A stretch of DNA of 64,000 nt. It comes from Lethocerus indicus. Lineage: Eukaryota > Arthropoda > Insecta > Hemiptera > Belostomatidae. Position numbers and translations under genes: made by a program. Positions 39,776 through 53,317 of the stretch are shown one piece after another; position 1 is the first letter of the stretch; each line of letters starts with the position of its first letter. The stretch lies in contig JACDQD010000102.1 in assembly GCA_019843655.1 (NCBI GenBank), positions 1,187,501-1,251,500 of the forward strand, written 5' to 3'. The notes beneath the pieces were generated by a model. The model searched no databases, was not told the origin of the DNA, and saw nothing but the letters and a program-made list of their open reading frames with translations.

Positions 39776-39990
39776 TTTCCCTCTCCCCCATTTCCAATTT
39801 CCATCATCATCCTGTCCCTCTCGCCACCACTGCTAAGTGTCATTAGAGACCCCTTACTATCCCACTCTTAGGGTTCATTAATCCTCTCTCCATCCCGCAC
39901 CCGTTTCTGTTGATCCCCTTCTATCGCTCTCTCTTCCTCCTGGCAATCATCTCTCCCTCCCTCCGCCCCCCCCTAGCACTCTCTGTTGGC
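39776..39990. other. Polypyrimidine-rich block (plus strand)
   Basis: Dominated by C and T on the plus strand with CTCTC and CCCTC words. It is the counterpart of the polypurine block 400 bp downstream. Confidence 0.7.
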
Positions 39991-40365
39991 CAGTTAACAA
40001 ATGGTCCCCGCGTAAGTGGCGCACAGTCGGTGAACCCGGCCACTTCGGGTTAGGTCTTCGCACCAATAACACCGCCATCGTACATTTTAATCTTGGGCTA
40101 TTTAATAAAAGCAGATCACGGATATTCTGCCCAAAATTACCGGCTCTCTAAATGGTTCCATCCGTTATAAATATTTTTAGAACCTAGAGAAACAGATGTC
40201 CCATTATTAATTCTAATTAGCGCAACGCAGTCTACAGTAAATACTAGTTAGTAGATATATATCGATGCGCAATCACTGAAATCACTTCGGAACAGCGAGT
40301 GCACAGGGTATCTTCTATTTCCTTATAAGAGGGAGCACCGTACGTACTATCGAAGAGTGCATTAA

Positions 40366-40715
40366 ATAAAAAGAGATAAAGGGGAAAAAGAAAGGGCTTC
40401 GGGAAAGGAGACGGGGACCGATAGTAATATAAGCGATGGGGAGCGAGGGACGGCGGGTCGTGGGGTTTCGGTGGGATAAAATGGAGGGATATTGTGGGAA
40501 AGAATAAATAGGGAATGGCGGGAAGGGGGTTGGGAAGTGTTAGCCCTGTTAACGATAGATCGTGATAGTCCGAAGAGAGTGAAAGAGAGGCTGTAAGATA
40601 AAGAGGTAGTAAGGATGAAAAGAAAAAGAGAAGGAGAGGCGGAGAGAGGGCGGAAGAAAGAGACGGAGAAGGAGTGAGAGAGGGAGTGAGAGAGGGAGCG
40701 GAGAGGACAGGGTCA
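40366..40715. other. Polypurine-rich block (plus strand)
   Basis: About 350 bases of mostly A and G with GAGAGGGAG words, one patch being locally duplicated at about 40676-40696. It produces the longest open frame in the window (185 codons, minus strand, 40244-40801), whose Leu/Ser/Pro-rich product is a composition artefact. Long purine strands can adopt triplex structures in vitro; whether this one does is unknown. Confidence 0.75.
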
Positions 40716-41559
40716 CATTGTTCTACCTTGTTTGGTGTAAGGCGGGGTGTGGTGGCAGTGGCTCCTTGCACAAGCGGAGCCCCCCTCCCTGAATAATGCA
40801 TGTGGCCCCCCTCCGGGCTTAACCTATGTATTATTTATATCAAACACCGGTAACCCGTTTGTAAATTCACATCGGGCATAATACGCTTGCCGCAGCCTTC
40901 CAGATAGGCTGCGGATACCCAGCTCCCAGCCCGACCCGTCAGATCAGGGCCCACTCGCTTCGAAACTGTGCCGGACCAACTCCAACCGACCATTCAACCG
41001 ACTATAATTGGTAAACATTATTGAAAATAACTTCAGATTGATGTGAAGTGTCACTCACCGCGTACGATATCGTACGAATAAAACCCATTCTGGCAGTACG
41101 GTAGCTTTTAGAGAGACACTCGACCGGAGGCGTGCATGCACCAGCGATCGTAAGACCTCCGATTCGTACCGTACTATACGTATTTTTGTCGATTTTTCCT
41201 GTTCTGCGACAGGCGATGCGATTATCTAATCAAATATAATCGTGGCATATTATTGCCCATTAAATTGAAAAGAAGTAAAGTTGGAGTAAGGAAAGATGCG
41301 GCGCATTAAGCGATTAGAGGAATAGCCTCAATTCGGTGCCCATCGATTAGAAAGCTACCTGGAGGGTGGAGCCGGCGGGGCTGTGGGGGAGCGGACTTCC
41401 GACGGGACACAATTTTAAAACGTAGTCCCCTAATCTGTCCCCGGTCGGGTCACGGCGGGGGCCGGCTACCGCTCGGGTTGTCGAAGCGGTAAATTGAAGT
41501 TTTACTATGGGGGGGGGGAGCCAGCGGCGGGGGCTTATAAATAAGTAGCGGCCCCCCGC
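40716..41559. other. Non-coding stretch with a 16-bp palindrome
   Basis: A perfect palindrome, CGTACGATATCGTACG, lies at 41061-41076. About one such palindrome is expected by chance in 64 kb. No gene is recognised. Confidence 0.55.
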
Positions 41560-42340
41560 CCCTCCTCCCACCTCGCCCCGCCACCTCCCTCGCCGGGCCA
41601 GCCATCGGCTTAACGCGGGGGACTATTTGTTTTGAATCCTAATGACCCCCCTCTCCCTCCCGGCGCGCGACGTCTTAATGCAAATCAGTGTTGGAGGAGG
41701 TTAGCACGAGGGGGCCGGGGAGCCACCGCTCCCTTTTACTCCACCACCACCTCCTCCTCCTCCTCCTCCTCCTCCTCCTTTTCATCCCCCCCTTCCTCCT
41801 CGACCTCATGAAACTTTCATAAATCTGGGCCGGCTTAAAACTGCTGCCACCCCTCCCCGTCCCCTACCACCCCCCAAACAACCCCTCGACCTGTACGCCT
41901 CTCCTCCCCGACCTTTTTTTCTTCACTTCTATTTGTGAGGGGGAGAGCTCTCTTCCACCTCCCCCCCGAAAGGGAGAGAGGATAGAGGGAGAGGAGAGAG
42001 AGGCGCCTACCGCCGAGTGGAGAGAGAAAGAGCGAGAGAGAGAGAGAGTGAGTGAGTGAGAGTGCGAGAGAGAGAGTGATTGAGAAGAGGGAACTGGGTA
42101 AGTTGGTGCGGTGGTAGTGTTATGAGAGTTGTCTCGGCAGTGGCTGGGGGACTTCGTGGAGCTACCAGCGCTCCCATTGGCCGGCCGGCTCCACGTGGAG
42201 CCTCTATCGACCCTCTCTCTCGCGCTCGCTCACGCTCCGTGAGCTCCCTCCTGGAGCGAGAGAGAGAGAGAGAGAGAGAGAGAGTGAGTGAGAGAGGCAG
42301 TGAGGCTCGGCGAGAGAGGAGCGATAGAGCCTGAAAGTAG
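41560..42340. other. Pyrimidine-to-purine switch region, GAGA-rich; possible cryptic promoter/5' exon
   Basis: Plus-strand pyrimidine-rich DNA (41560-41940, with a CCA/TCC trinucleotide run at 41741-41779) switches abruptly to purine-rich DNA (41935-42340, with GA runs at about 42030-42078 and 42258-42284). Two good splice-donor words follow the GA-rich parts: CTGG|GTAAGT at 42097/42098 and GTAG|GTATGG at 42340/42341. GAGAG repeats are bound by GAGA factor in insects and are common at promoters. No TATA box, clear initiator or coding exon is seen, so a promoter is only a possibility. Confidence 0.35.
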
Positions 42341-42603
42341 GTATGGACGAGTGAGTCCCGGAAGGCGAGGGGGGAGGAGGGCGGTAATGTAAAGGGGGGT
42401 CGGCGGGGGGCTTAATGAGGGGCAGTGCCTCGTGTTAAGGACTTTAACTGAGGAAGGGTGCCGCACTACACACACTACACTTACACTACATACACCGCAC
42501 ACACTACACTCTTACACTGCATATACAAGGGACACGGATAGAAAAAAAACTTTGGTGGCCGGAGGAAAGAGCAGCAGGGAGGAACAGTGAAGCGACAACT
42601 CTG

Positions 42604-42613
42604 TATATATGTG

Positions 42614-42674
<61 letters not shown>
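42604..42674. repeat. (TA)n microsatellite with GTGTATGTGT interruption
   Basis: About 70 bases of TA/TG dinucleotides. The uninterrupted AT part runs from about 42620 to 42668. It creates a spurious Tyr-Ile frame on the minus strand. Confidence 0.97.
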
Positions 42675-45600
42675 GAGGCAGTGAGCCAGCCAGAGTATTT
42701 TAACCTGTTTTTATAATGTAACTCGAGAGATGGAGGCGGGTTATGGTGGGGGGGGCCGCCTCCGCTACAATTATTCGACTACTGTCCCCGGCGGACGCCT
42801 CCGCTGCGTCATGACCCCCTCCTTATCGTCGGCTCTTTGGTCGCGACAGAACGGAGCCGCATTCCCGCTCTTACCGGATTTTCCCGTTTGACTTTTTCCC
42901 AGCGCTCACAGGGTGGCGGCGTACGTCGAAAAATGTTCGGAATACCGCGCCGATTAATATTCATCCGAGTATTTTGAGGGTTTGCCCCTTACATATTATT
43001 GTGGGCCCCCCGCCGGCCGGACCGAGGTTAATTAATCTCGGAGGACGGCCCCCCGCCCCAACCCCCTATTCCCTCCCGTGTATTCGTTAACAGGTATGAA
43101 TAATTCATTCGGGTAATGGTTGATATCCCCCGCCTGTGCCCCACTGGCAACTCATAAAAGAACGCGGAGCGGGGCCGTACGGGCGGGGGAGGGGAGTTCC
43201 CGGTTTTAAAACCATTTACAATGTGTAACCCTCCTCGTTAAATCTGTATAACAATGAGCCCGACGTGTTCTGCATCTGCCACAGAATATTCTATTATTTA
43301 CACGGTGTATGTATTTCCAAAAAAAATGTTTTCGGATTGTCTCCTGCCCTGCAGTGGAGGTAAGTAAGGAAAAGATATTACCGGCTATCGTCTTTGTGGC
43401 AGAAGATATTTCTATGCAAAATGTGAAAATGGGCCATCTTAATTTTCAGTCCGATCGGTCGAAATTTCAAAAATTCATAAAGGTTTATTTTATTTTTTAT
43501 ATAATTATATACTCACGTTCTATTTCTGCTTATACAGTGTATAAAAGTCAAGACGTTATATACTATTCGTTTACTTTATATAATAATATACAGGTGATAA
43601 CATCGTGGTGGACGTTTATAGTAAGTTATTTAAATGAATTTCTGAATTAGGTAGGAATTTTATTGCATCGGCCATACCTAATATATTCTGCTATTATAGG
43701 AATGTTCTAATGGGACCCGGGTTCCCAGGCTTCCTGAGTTATGTAACACTGTAGTATTGTTGTTTCTTCCAGGATGCTTGGAATGAAAACTTGTCTGCCC
43801 GTCAATCCGTTTAAATAATAATCTTAAGAATACAGAAACGACACCGGGCGGAAATTTCATCGGACAAATTATTCCCAAGATAGACATCGGCCGTATCTCA
43901 TTAAATGTCCCGCCCGCTTTTCATTCCGGGTTTTACCGGTCAAATAAAGGTATTCACTAAAAATGTCTTGGCGTTGACTCCCGGCCCAATGTTTTATTCA
44001 GGATGCCATTCCGGCGACGGCGGGACGCGCTTAGCCCGTGACAATACACGGGGCCCAGCGGTATCAAAAGCGCAATACGCCTCCCGAATAATCGGACCTT
44101 CCCTACGCCGGGGAATGAAATACATGAAATATTCAGTACGCGCGCCTAATAACGGCCCCGTAGAAAAGAAATAAATAAAAATGGCGTTCGTGGCGTTGTC
44201 ACATTAATCGGGCCCCGGGATTCAGTAACGCGGGATCCAGAAAGAAACTGTTGACTGAACCACTTTTTGTCGCCATAGAAACAAGTATCAGGTGGGCGAT
44301 TTACCGGTGAATCGCTGCACGAACCGCTATTGTGAAGAAAGGCGCGTAGTCCGAATACTGGGCATTTCTGTTTTAAAATGTGGATTAAGAAATGAGAAAG
44401 TAGGTGATTTATAATGAGAAATGGCTCAATGGGCCATCTTCGATGGAAGGGTTGGCCGGATATTTGGCGAGTTCAAGTGCATAACATTAATATTTATTAT
44501 ATTGTTAATAAGGCATAAGTAAGAAAAAATAAAATGTTGTTTTGCTGGTGATTGTGGGTGTTCTATTTGCCCATTTCTCGTGCACATAGGAAAACCGTTC
44601 AAATACGAAACCTCACGTAGCCTCCGATCGGAATGAAGGAAGCTTAGCGTTATGCCGCATTATCTATATGGATGAGGAGTACGGCAGAAGGAATTCCTGG
44701 TGGACAAGTGGACGACGAGTTATGGGCAAATAATGGGTCTGCGGGGTCCCCCGGGCAGGAAAGACGGACAGATGGACGTGCAGGACAAGCTCCGAGTTCA
44801 ACATTCCTCAGTGCTAGGCCCCCATTCCCCCCATTGTCACCCCCGCCACCGCACACTCCAATCCCTACCTAAGCCCAAATATCCCACCATGAGGGTTAAC
44901 ATTGAGCCGATCCGGAAAATCGTAGGGTAACTTACTCTGAACCCGTTGGAAAAGGTTTCGTTCAGGTGCTGACATGTCTATTTAACGAGCCACCTGTGCC
45001 TATCTGTGTCTCGTCCCCGGCCAATAGAAATATAGTTTGAAATGCGCGTACGGTGGCCTGCGACGGTTTGAAATACCACAGTTTCGCCGAGATGGCAAGC
45101 GGAGGACAAAGCAAAAAACAAAGCGGCAAGAGGAGGCTACAAGAAATATAATAGTTCCAGGAAAGCAGGAGTCGTTCACCTCACTTGAACGATTCTTCCT
45201 CTAAATACAGTCCCAGTACCTTAGCTCCAAGAAACAAATGGCACGAGTAATAAGAAAAACGCCGACAACCTGTACGTAATAGCTCTCGGCATTACAAACC
45301 ACACCGGTGTTTACTAGGACGCACAGTTTCCACTATAATAGCATTATTAATTGAAGACAACTATAGAACTGTAACATACGGTCGAACCAGAAGACAATAT
45401 ATGATTAGGTGTTTACAATAATTATTATTCCTTTAATTCAGTATTTAACGCAGTATTCATTCATGTCTAATATCGAGAGTGTGGCATGAGAAAACGTGAG
45501 GTTCCAAATGGCTTATAATAAATAAGTCTGTGTTTAGTACATTGACGTTATGCCATAATTTTAGCCCTAATTGTTCTACAAGGATCAAGAAAAGGTGTCA

Positions 45601-45940
45601 GTTATTTTCACCCTGAACTTTCAAAATGTCCAAAGTCGGACGCGTTTCGAGCCCGGTGCGAGGCACCGGGGATATTAATTATTCACGATTCGGGGAGGGG
45701 AATTATCTAAATTGAAATCTTACATATACCTTTTAATGCGGTTATCGTAATTACGAAAAATAACCGAGCCGCCGGATAAGATCAGTAGGGGGAGACCCCT
45801 CGACGTCCAGGACTCTGGGAAGGGAGATCGGTGGCTTAATGTCGCCTTGCGACAGGTTCGCTTCCGCGGTCCTCAACTGCGCGGTCATTATAATAAAGAC
45901 CGGCCGGAGAAGGCTCACCGCTTCGCACGCGCACTCACAT
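42675..45940. other. Non-coding stretch with a small stable hairpin
   Basis: No gene is recognised. CCCGGTGC/GCACCGGG (45652-45659 with 45663-45670, GAG loop) is a perfect 8-bp hairpin. The 113-codon plus frame at 43309-43650 is AT-rich, with no domain I recognise. Confidence 0.55.
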
Positions 45941-45959
45941 CACACACACACACACACAC
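45941..45959. repeat. (CA)n microsatellite
   Basis: Nineteen bases of CA repeat. Confidence 0.95.
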
Positions 45960-48900
45960 GCAAACACGCGTACGGCTTACTTAACACGGGAACCTCCCAA
46001 TTATAACGTTTAAGCGATTATTCATAGGTTTAATGCCCCGTTGGAATCGGGGCTGCTTCCATCGAATAAAACGAAAAACAAAAAAAAACCAGAAATGTTT
46101 TCAGACTTTAATACACCGACAATTTAATAATTCCGGGATGAATTACCGAGGCCTAATTTCGCCGGCCCGACACGTTGATGTAGAGCCCGGCATCTATAAG
46201 AAATAAATAACGAGCTAACTCGTGTTGCGGTTCCGGCCTATTGATGGATATTTTGAACCCCGAGGATTCCACCCAAGGTCCTTAACCTATGGGCTGCCCG
46301 GGCGCATCCCGACTAGCAACCTTCTCTCTCGAAAAGAAAAAACGAGAGAAAAATACGATGCAATTCACATATTTGTGCAGGGACTGAAATTGCCACATAT
46401 TCCGTTTCAGTTCAACCGTACTATATAGTTTTGATTGTTTATAAGCTAAACAACTCCTTCAAGTAACGAGTTTTATATATAGAGTCACGTAATGCCAGCG
46501 GGGAGGCTCCGGGAATTTCTTATTAAATTAATCGGTAAAAATCGAACGTAGCACGATGTTAATCTGCTAATCTGCACAAACGCCCGACTACTCGGAGTGC
46601 ACCTGCGGTAGTGATAGACCTCTAGATAGAGGACTGGACGTAGGAACGCTCCTCGAGTCCGAAATTCTACTGCGGCAGCACTTTCCTCACAATTCCCAGG
46701 AAGGATTATCTCCGAACAATCGGCTTAAGCTCTCTGCCACTGTCGGTGGACATCGCAACGCCTCCACTTGGCGATAGTGTGCTTTGAGCCCACGGTTAAG
46801 GGGATAGACAACCCAAAAAGTTAATGTTCAAGAACCAGCCAACAGGCGGGTGAACTAAAAAAAATTCTATTTCCAATACTTTCACAGTATATATAAGTCA
46901 AAACGTTTATTCGTAATTATTGCGAAATTCCATTATATCGGGAATTAAGGGGGAAATGTGCTCTGTGCTCGCGACTAGGGCGAGGGCGATTTTTTTTCAT
47001 TCGTGCCCCAACAAGCTGTTTGGAAGAGACACAAGGTGGAAGGGTGCGGTGACAAGGGCTGTCGGCGTTGAGGGGTACGAGGTGGGGTTGGGGGAGGGGT
47101 ATGGCTGTTTTTCAGGACACGTAGGCCGAGGGGGGCCCGGGAGCCTTGAGGCGCACGCCGCTTGAAAAATCATCGGCCATAACTCAGGAGCAAACTCCCC
47201 TCCACAAGACAAACTGTTCAAAATTCCTCCCCGCCTCGGCCTTATAAGCCCGGCCACGGACCTAACGTTTTATTCGAGATCGAAAAAGATAAGGAGGACT
47301 CCGAAGGAAGACTGCAAGCTGGCGGGAGGGAGAGACAGAGACATTCCCGACCGGGACGCCTCCGTACACTTCCAGTGATCCATTACATACGGTTCACCCT
47401 CCTCCCCATTTCTTCCTCGTATCCAAATTCGTCCGGACATTAGGAATTTCTGTCGGCGCTCTTTTACACACATTTCTATATATTCCTGGAACCTGTCCTA
47501 GGCGGGGTTTCGAATTCAATACCCTTTCAGTAAAGTAGTGGCAACTCAGGTACGTCGGCTTGTGGACAAATTATTTTATCCGACACCGGCAACAAAATGC
47601 TGATCAAACGCGCTTAAATTTTACCGCGCATTTTTCTTATTTTCGTGTCCTTCGTCCTGGACTAAGTTTAATTAAAACCCATTGCCCTTTTATAAGTAGG
47701 ATTCGGGGCGGAAAGAATTTGGACTGATTGGAATGCCTGAAGGCGGCTCCCCTCGGAAGAATCGATATAACCGTTATTAATCCTTTCTAAAATCACATTT
47801 CTCGACACATTCTTTTCTCCCCAGTTTAGGGGTCTCCCACGACGGGTAGATAAAACAGGAATGTCCTCCTCAGCAGCCGGCTTCCCACCCGCCCCAAAAA
47901 TACTTCGCTCTCCGTCACTGCCGAAACTATTTTGGAAATTCATTAAAAAAAAACAAAAAAACTGTGAGGTACTGAAGGAAGCCAGTCTACAATCCGGGAG
48001 GTATTTCCACTTTCCTGGCACTTATTAATAGTCGGCTTTCCGAGTGCTAATCCTCGGATAATCCTCGTTTCTTGGCTGGAGGGAGGGGAGGGGGAGTATC
48101 TGGAAAGTCGCCAGATCCTGCGCCTAATAGACTCGTCCCTCCGATTCGGGCCCGATTAAGATATCTTGGAAAGGTCCAAAACCCGTTAAGTGCTCCTTGC
48201 CTTTAAATAGCTCAATGCATATAATCGGAACTGGTTTTGTCCGGGCTTTGTTCATAGCCGCTTATTTCAATACAGCTCCTTGATATGTGGCCTTAATCTT
48301 AGAAACACGCTTAAGGAGCTGATTACAAATTTAATTTACTATAGACCAGAAGACCGCTCCCGAACGGGATCCTACGGCCTCCGAAGGGGCTATGAAAACA
48401 TTCGGGGAGGCCTGAAAAATCCAAAAGTAGGGCCACTCAAGGAGCCCATGCGATAGAAACAAAACTAATGAAAAATTAGTTAACTGCATTCTAAATCTCA
48501 TAATTTTACTGACCAAATAATACTCCAGAGTTACAGTAATAACCTATTCATAGAAAGAATTGAAGCAAGGGAAATATGCGAATCGACACAGAAGATCCCA
48601 AGGGTAATAATTTTAAAAAATAAGATGTCATTTTTTACCATTATATTATATATTCAGCACGGCAGTCTGAGCGCATCGCTTATTATGAAATCGGTTATTC
48701 ATATAATATATATAATTCAGAATAATCGAACATTATATAATCATGAAAGATTACCCAACTATTTATTAGTGATATTGTATTACACACCTGACTTGTTATC
48801 TGGCCCTGATCAACGAAGCGGCTGTTCGCCTTAATAACATCACTCCAGACCTATTCAGTGACTGCCGGGGAATAATTAAAACGATTACTCTTACAGAACT

Positions 48901-51900
48901 GAGACATGAAAACAGGTCCTTAGAATAATTTGGTGTCGGGTAGGATTGAGCGGTGTTTTTATGCGGGTAATTAACGTTTAGACGCGAGTCCAATCTTAAT
49001 GACGATAAAGAGGGGACAAACTATGGACTGAATAAATGGGGCCAGCGCATGGAATTATATATATATACATATTTATATGAGCAAAATGCAACCAGTATAC
49101 CATAGCACGATATAAAAAAAAACATACATATATGTGCAATATAATTTCCTGAATTAGTTTGTAAAATAAATTTGGATAAGAAAATCGAGCTCGAATGAAG
49201 TGCATTTGTGTAATTAATTTAATCTACCGTTTGTAAGAATAATATCTTTGGTCCTGAGAAAAACTGTTTCCAATCAATTATTTTGCCCTGTGTGTTAGAC
49301 CAACCAGTATATTATTGGTGGGATTTTTGAATTTCGAATGCCTACAAAGCATCACATCCGCTGAATGCTACTACGGTAATTACATCTTTCCGGAATTAAT
49401 TAGCGGCGAGCTGTACGGACGTACATCACCGAAATTTAACGGTTCTAATATTGAAACGGAATAAACGAAGAAGCCTACTGGGTCCGACCGACAATTAACA
49501 AAATTACAAGTTCGGACTCCCGGAGCCCGGAGGGAGGAGGATATTTAATTGTCCCCGAAATGAAATTAAACCCGAGTAGAGGAAAAAATATTAAATAAAC
49601 AGAGTGCCCAGTTGCGGAAGCGTTTAACGGCATTCCGGGCGGATTCGGTGCCCCGCAATTATCCTTTTTCCTTGTCGTCATGTTTTTATTTGTACGGATG
49701 ATCAACTGATTTGAATTGAAGATGTATTCAGGCGGACGGGAGGTTGTCGGAATTAATGTCGAGAGCCTGTTTTTTTTTCGCACCCACCGATTGAATTCAA
49801 TTTGCATGCGTCCTAAGTTGAATAGTGTTTGAATTAGTGGTTTGTCTATTGCTGATAATTTGCCAACTGGACGAAAAGTGTTCGCGGAAAACCAGTGGGG
49901 TTTTTCCCCTGAGAGATCGTCGAATATATCAGTGAAATCTCATATATAAAGCGATGCCAGTGCATTCGGAATATGTTGTTTGGGCTGAAGAATCTTCTCA
50001 GTGTAAAGATACGTAATGTTAACCCCAACCAGAAAAGTAATGTTAACACAAAATAAAATATATATATTTCGTGGTACTAGATTGTTCGGGTCTAAAAGAG
50101 TTGAAATCCGCCTAGCAATCTGACCTAACACGCGACAGCGTTCAGAATACTCTGCAGTTGATAATAATGAAAATGATGACTTAACCGTATTGAAATAAAA
50201 AAATGCTCGAAGATAGTTCGTTCAGGCGTTTCATTGAAACGTGAACATCGCCGATAGGCATATCTGCGTCGAGTATCCGGCTCGAAACAGAGACCGGTCT
50301 CCAAAGGCTTATCTCGTCGAATTTTTGTTTTTTCTTATTCCGAATCGATATTTCGTGTGAAAAATATTATTTCCTGCGACCCTCTATTGGTTCCGAGAGC
50401 CACGGTAAGATCGTGTAGTGGAAAAGAACAGTTTCACTGGAAGACCGGAGGCCAATTAACCCGACGGGTAATTTACCAACTCCGCATTCATCAATCGCCT
50501 TTCATTCGATAAACCCGTTTCGACGTCGAATTGCGATAAGATATCCGCCAAAAATAAATAATTTCGGCGGGAATGACCGATTAGTTTTCTTGCGACGTGC
50601 GAATCGTCCGATTCATTTGGACCGGCGGATGCCAATTCGAACTGAAACAATCTCGAATTTAACGCCCGGTCGTTAATTTTTCGTGCTCGGCGACCGGATA
50701 ATTTATCGGGTTAGCCGAGCATCCTTATTTTTTTTCGATCGTTGCGTGCGCTTTTCCCATAACTCCTTACGGATGTATCATCCCCGCTCCTCGTTCTAAT
50801 CCCCTTTCGGATGCCGGCCACCGGATAGGTTTCCGGATTACATGCTGAAAGACAAATCGGTAATTATTATAACACGTTATTATCCACGGAAATAACTGGG
50901 TGAAATTTTGTATGTTCACGAGAGCGGAAAATCCTTGCTTGTGATGACAGGATGTTAATGGTTCGGGCATACATTATTTTAATCTCACTCGGTACAATTT
51001 ACAGTTTGTTGGAGTCGCGCAGTCGCGTGGCCTCTACGTTTCAAGACCGGGCTTCGTTGCTCGTCGCGTATGTTGGAATCCCGAGTGAATGCTCTGGGCC
51101 GGCTAATTGGTCGAGTGGTGGACGGTCCGATCCTCCCTCGACAATCACGCTCGCAGGAAATCGCTTCCCCCCCCTGGTTCGGGCAGGAAGAGGGGCGGCC
51201 TTGATGTTAAGTTCCTCCCCTGTACCGGTGTGAGGCCTCGCAAGCACTCGAAAGCCGTTTTGAGGTTTAGCCCCCGCCCCCGCCTCCGCCACCCAGACCG
51301 CCGCCACTAAACCCTACACTTACCCCAAGGCGGGGCGCGCCCTTCTCCCTCTGTAATCGGCTCCGCTCCATTACCCCGACAAATAATTAACGGCGTTCCC
51401 TCTGCCCCCGGCTCCAATGATGGCAATTACTTAGAAATAACGAATGACTAAATCCGCCCCCGCCCATCCACCCCCCCTTTCGGCTCCCTCCTCATCTCAA
51501 AATATTTATCCGGCCAGTCCTCAAATTTTAATTACTCTCGCCCCTCGGTCCCGAGCTTTATGACTGTAATTTAGTAATTAACCGCAATTATTGTTATACC
51601 CCGCTTGTTACTCTTTAGCTTTGAAAATTCTCGCCTCTAATTTCTTCTCGTTTTTTTTTTTTGAGGCGGTCGTTCGCCTTTTTGTAATACAAGGGCGGCC
51701 CCTGTGGTTGCCGGGGTGGGGATACTTAATGTGTTGACCCGGGCGGCTGTAATTGGCCGCGAAGCCCGGGCCAATTTCCAGTTCAAACATTTGTTTGAAG
51801 TCGGCCAACGAAAGAGAAAGGCATCCCCCGCCCGCTCGCTCGCTCCCCGTTTCTGTTCCAGCGCTCGTTCTCCGCTCGGCGGCCATTAATTTTATCAGCG

Positions 51901-53303
51901 GGATGAAACGTGGGCCGGACCCGTGGGGACTGAGTTATGCTGCCGGTTTCTTATGTCCGACAACCCGCCCAGTCCCGCCTGTTCTATGCGAGTAAAATCT
52001 ATGCCGCACGCCATCGCTTAACACTCCCAACCGACGCACTCACAGCCTACCGCCTACCGCATCTTTCAATCCTCGCCGAATATTTATTTTGCCACGCAGT
52101 ATTAACGCTGCTACGTTTAAAGATCGAACAAAGGTATCCGTTATTACGTAGGCAACTTGATAATTTTTTTGGGAAGAACTTTAAGCACTCAGTAGGCCCA
52201 TCGTGTTCGATTATTAATACACGGAGATTACAATCAGTTATGTATTTCAATTGCCCTACCATATTTAAAATACCGCAATAATAACGTTATTTTATAATTT
52301 TTTCTTTTCATTTTATAATCTCTTTTTCTGGATTCCGATTGCCGAGAATCTTTTCCAAGAAAAAGAATCTTACTTTATTCGTCGTCTAGTGCCTTCATGT
52401 CGTACATTTATGCAGTTCGTTGAGGCCTTTTAACAAATGAACAAACATTTGATGGTTGGCGGTGACGTACGGCTTGTGTGGGGACAATTCGCGCGTCGGT
52501 AATTCCGTCGCAAATCCGGTATAAAACGGCCGCAGCCCGTTGTTTTCGACGTGCAAATAACCGCCGGACAATTTCAATTTCCATCGAACCGGCACTCATT
52601 CAATAAGACCTTTTATTGGAACGTGGAACCGGCGGCTTCAAATATTGAGGACAAAACTAATGCAAACAATATTACCGCTTCCGACAAGATCAAAGGTAAT
52701 TAATCCGTACGATTTCCGCGGATCGTAAATTGTAAACAACGTAAATCGTATACTTCGCTACAACTGTAAACGCAATATCTGAGGCTCTCCTAGTCTCAGA
52801 GAAAATTATTTATCTTATTGGCATAAATTAGACTTAGGTTCTTTTACTTATTTCCTATTAGCGGTGGGCTCATTATTGTGGTCGGGTTTTTTCCCCGAGG
52901 CATCATTTTCCTCGTTTCCGAGCAAAGCGCGTTGTTTCCGACGGTTGGAGAAAAATTTCGCAGAGAGAAAACCTTAATCCGACCTTAACCTTTTCCGACG
53001 CCCACTACTACCGTGCGCGTATTCAGTCCCGCGGAAGGTGATTCCATTCTTCCTCTCCCGCGCATGCGCACTCCGAAAGGTCCGATAGGCCTGAGTCTGT
53101 GCAAAGATTGAGAGCTGAGCGAACCGCACCCTATTATCGGGAATGTTGAGGACAGGTACTAAATACGTTAAACGAGGTGTGGAAATCTTTATAGGAACGG
53201 GAGAAGAGCAGGTCGGCTCGAAAGCCGGTAGAGAAAGAAGGAGATAAAGTTGGGTTTGAGAAGATGTGGCGGAGTAAGCAGGAAGGAAGCGACTTTGAGA
53301 GGC
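45960..53303. other. Non-coding stretch, no gene recognised
   Basis: Longest featureless part of the window. AT-rich parts (about 48530-49450) alternate with GC-rich ones (about 51050-51900). AAGAACCAGCC near 46828 also occurs near 32990, with partly similar flanks, which hints at an old repeat. Frames up to 117 codons have no recognisable domains. A 12-bp palindrome, GAGACCGGTCTC, lies at 50290-50301. Confidence 0.5.
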
Positions 53304-53317
53304 GGGGGGGGGGGGGG
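53304..53317. repeat. G14 homopolymer
   Basis: Run of 14 G on the plus strand. Run length here is prone to sequencing error. Confidence 0.9.

Noticed and set aside
40244..40801. Longest ATG open frame (185 codons, minus strand)
   Set aside because: It is the complement of the polypurine block. The product is Leu/Ser/Pro-rich low complexity with no domain, which is expected where stop codons are depleted by composition.
41061..41076. 16-bp perfect palindrome, and another at 62172-62187
   Set aside because: About one perfect 16-bp palindrome is expected by chance in a window of this size; no repeat or function is linked to either.
44429..44441. GGGCCATCTTCGATGG, similar to the GCCATCTTCAG of the hammerhead family
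   Set aside because: The core is not CTGANGA on the opposite strand and no GAAAC or stem I follows; a chance match.
45652..45670. GC-rich hairpin near GTTTCGAG, resembling a terminator or a hammerhead stem II
   Set aside because: Rho-independent terminators do not apply to this DNA, and no CTGANGA core adjoins the stem on either strand.
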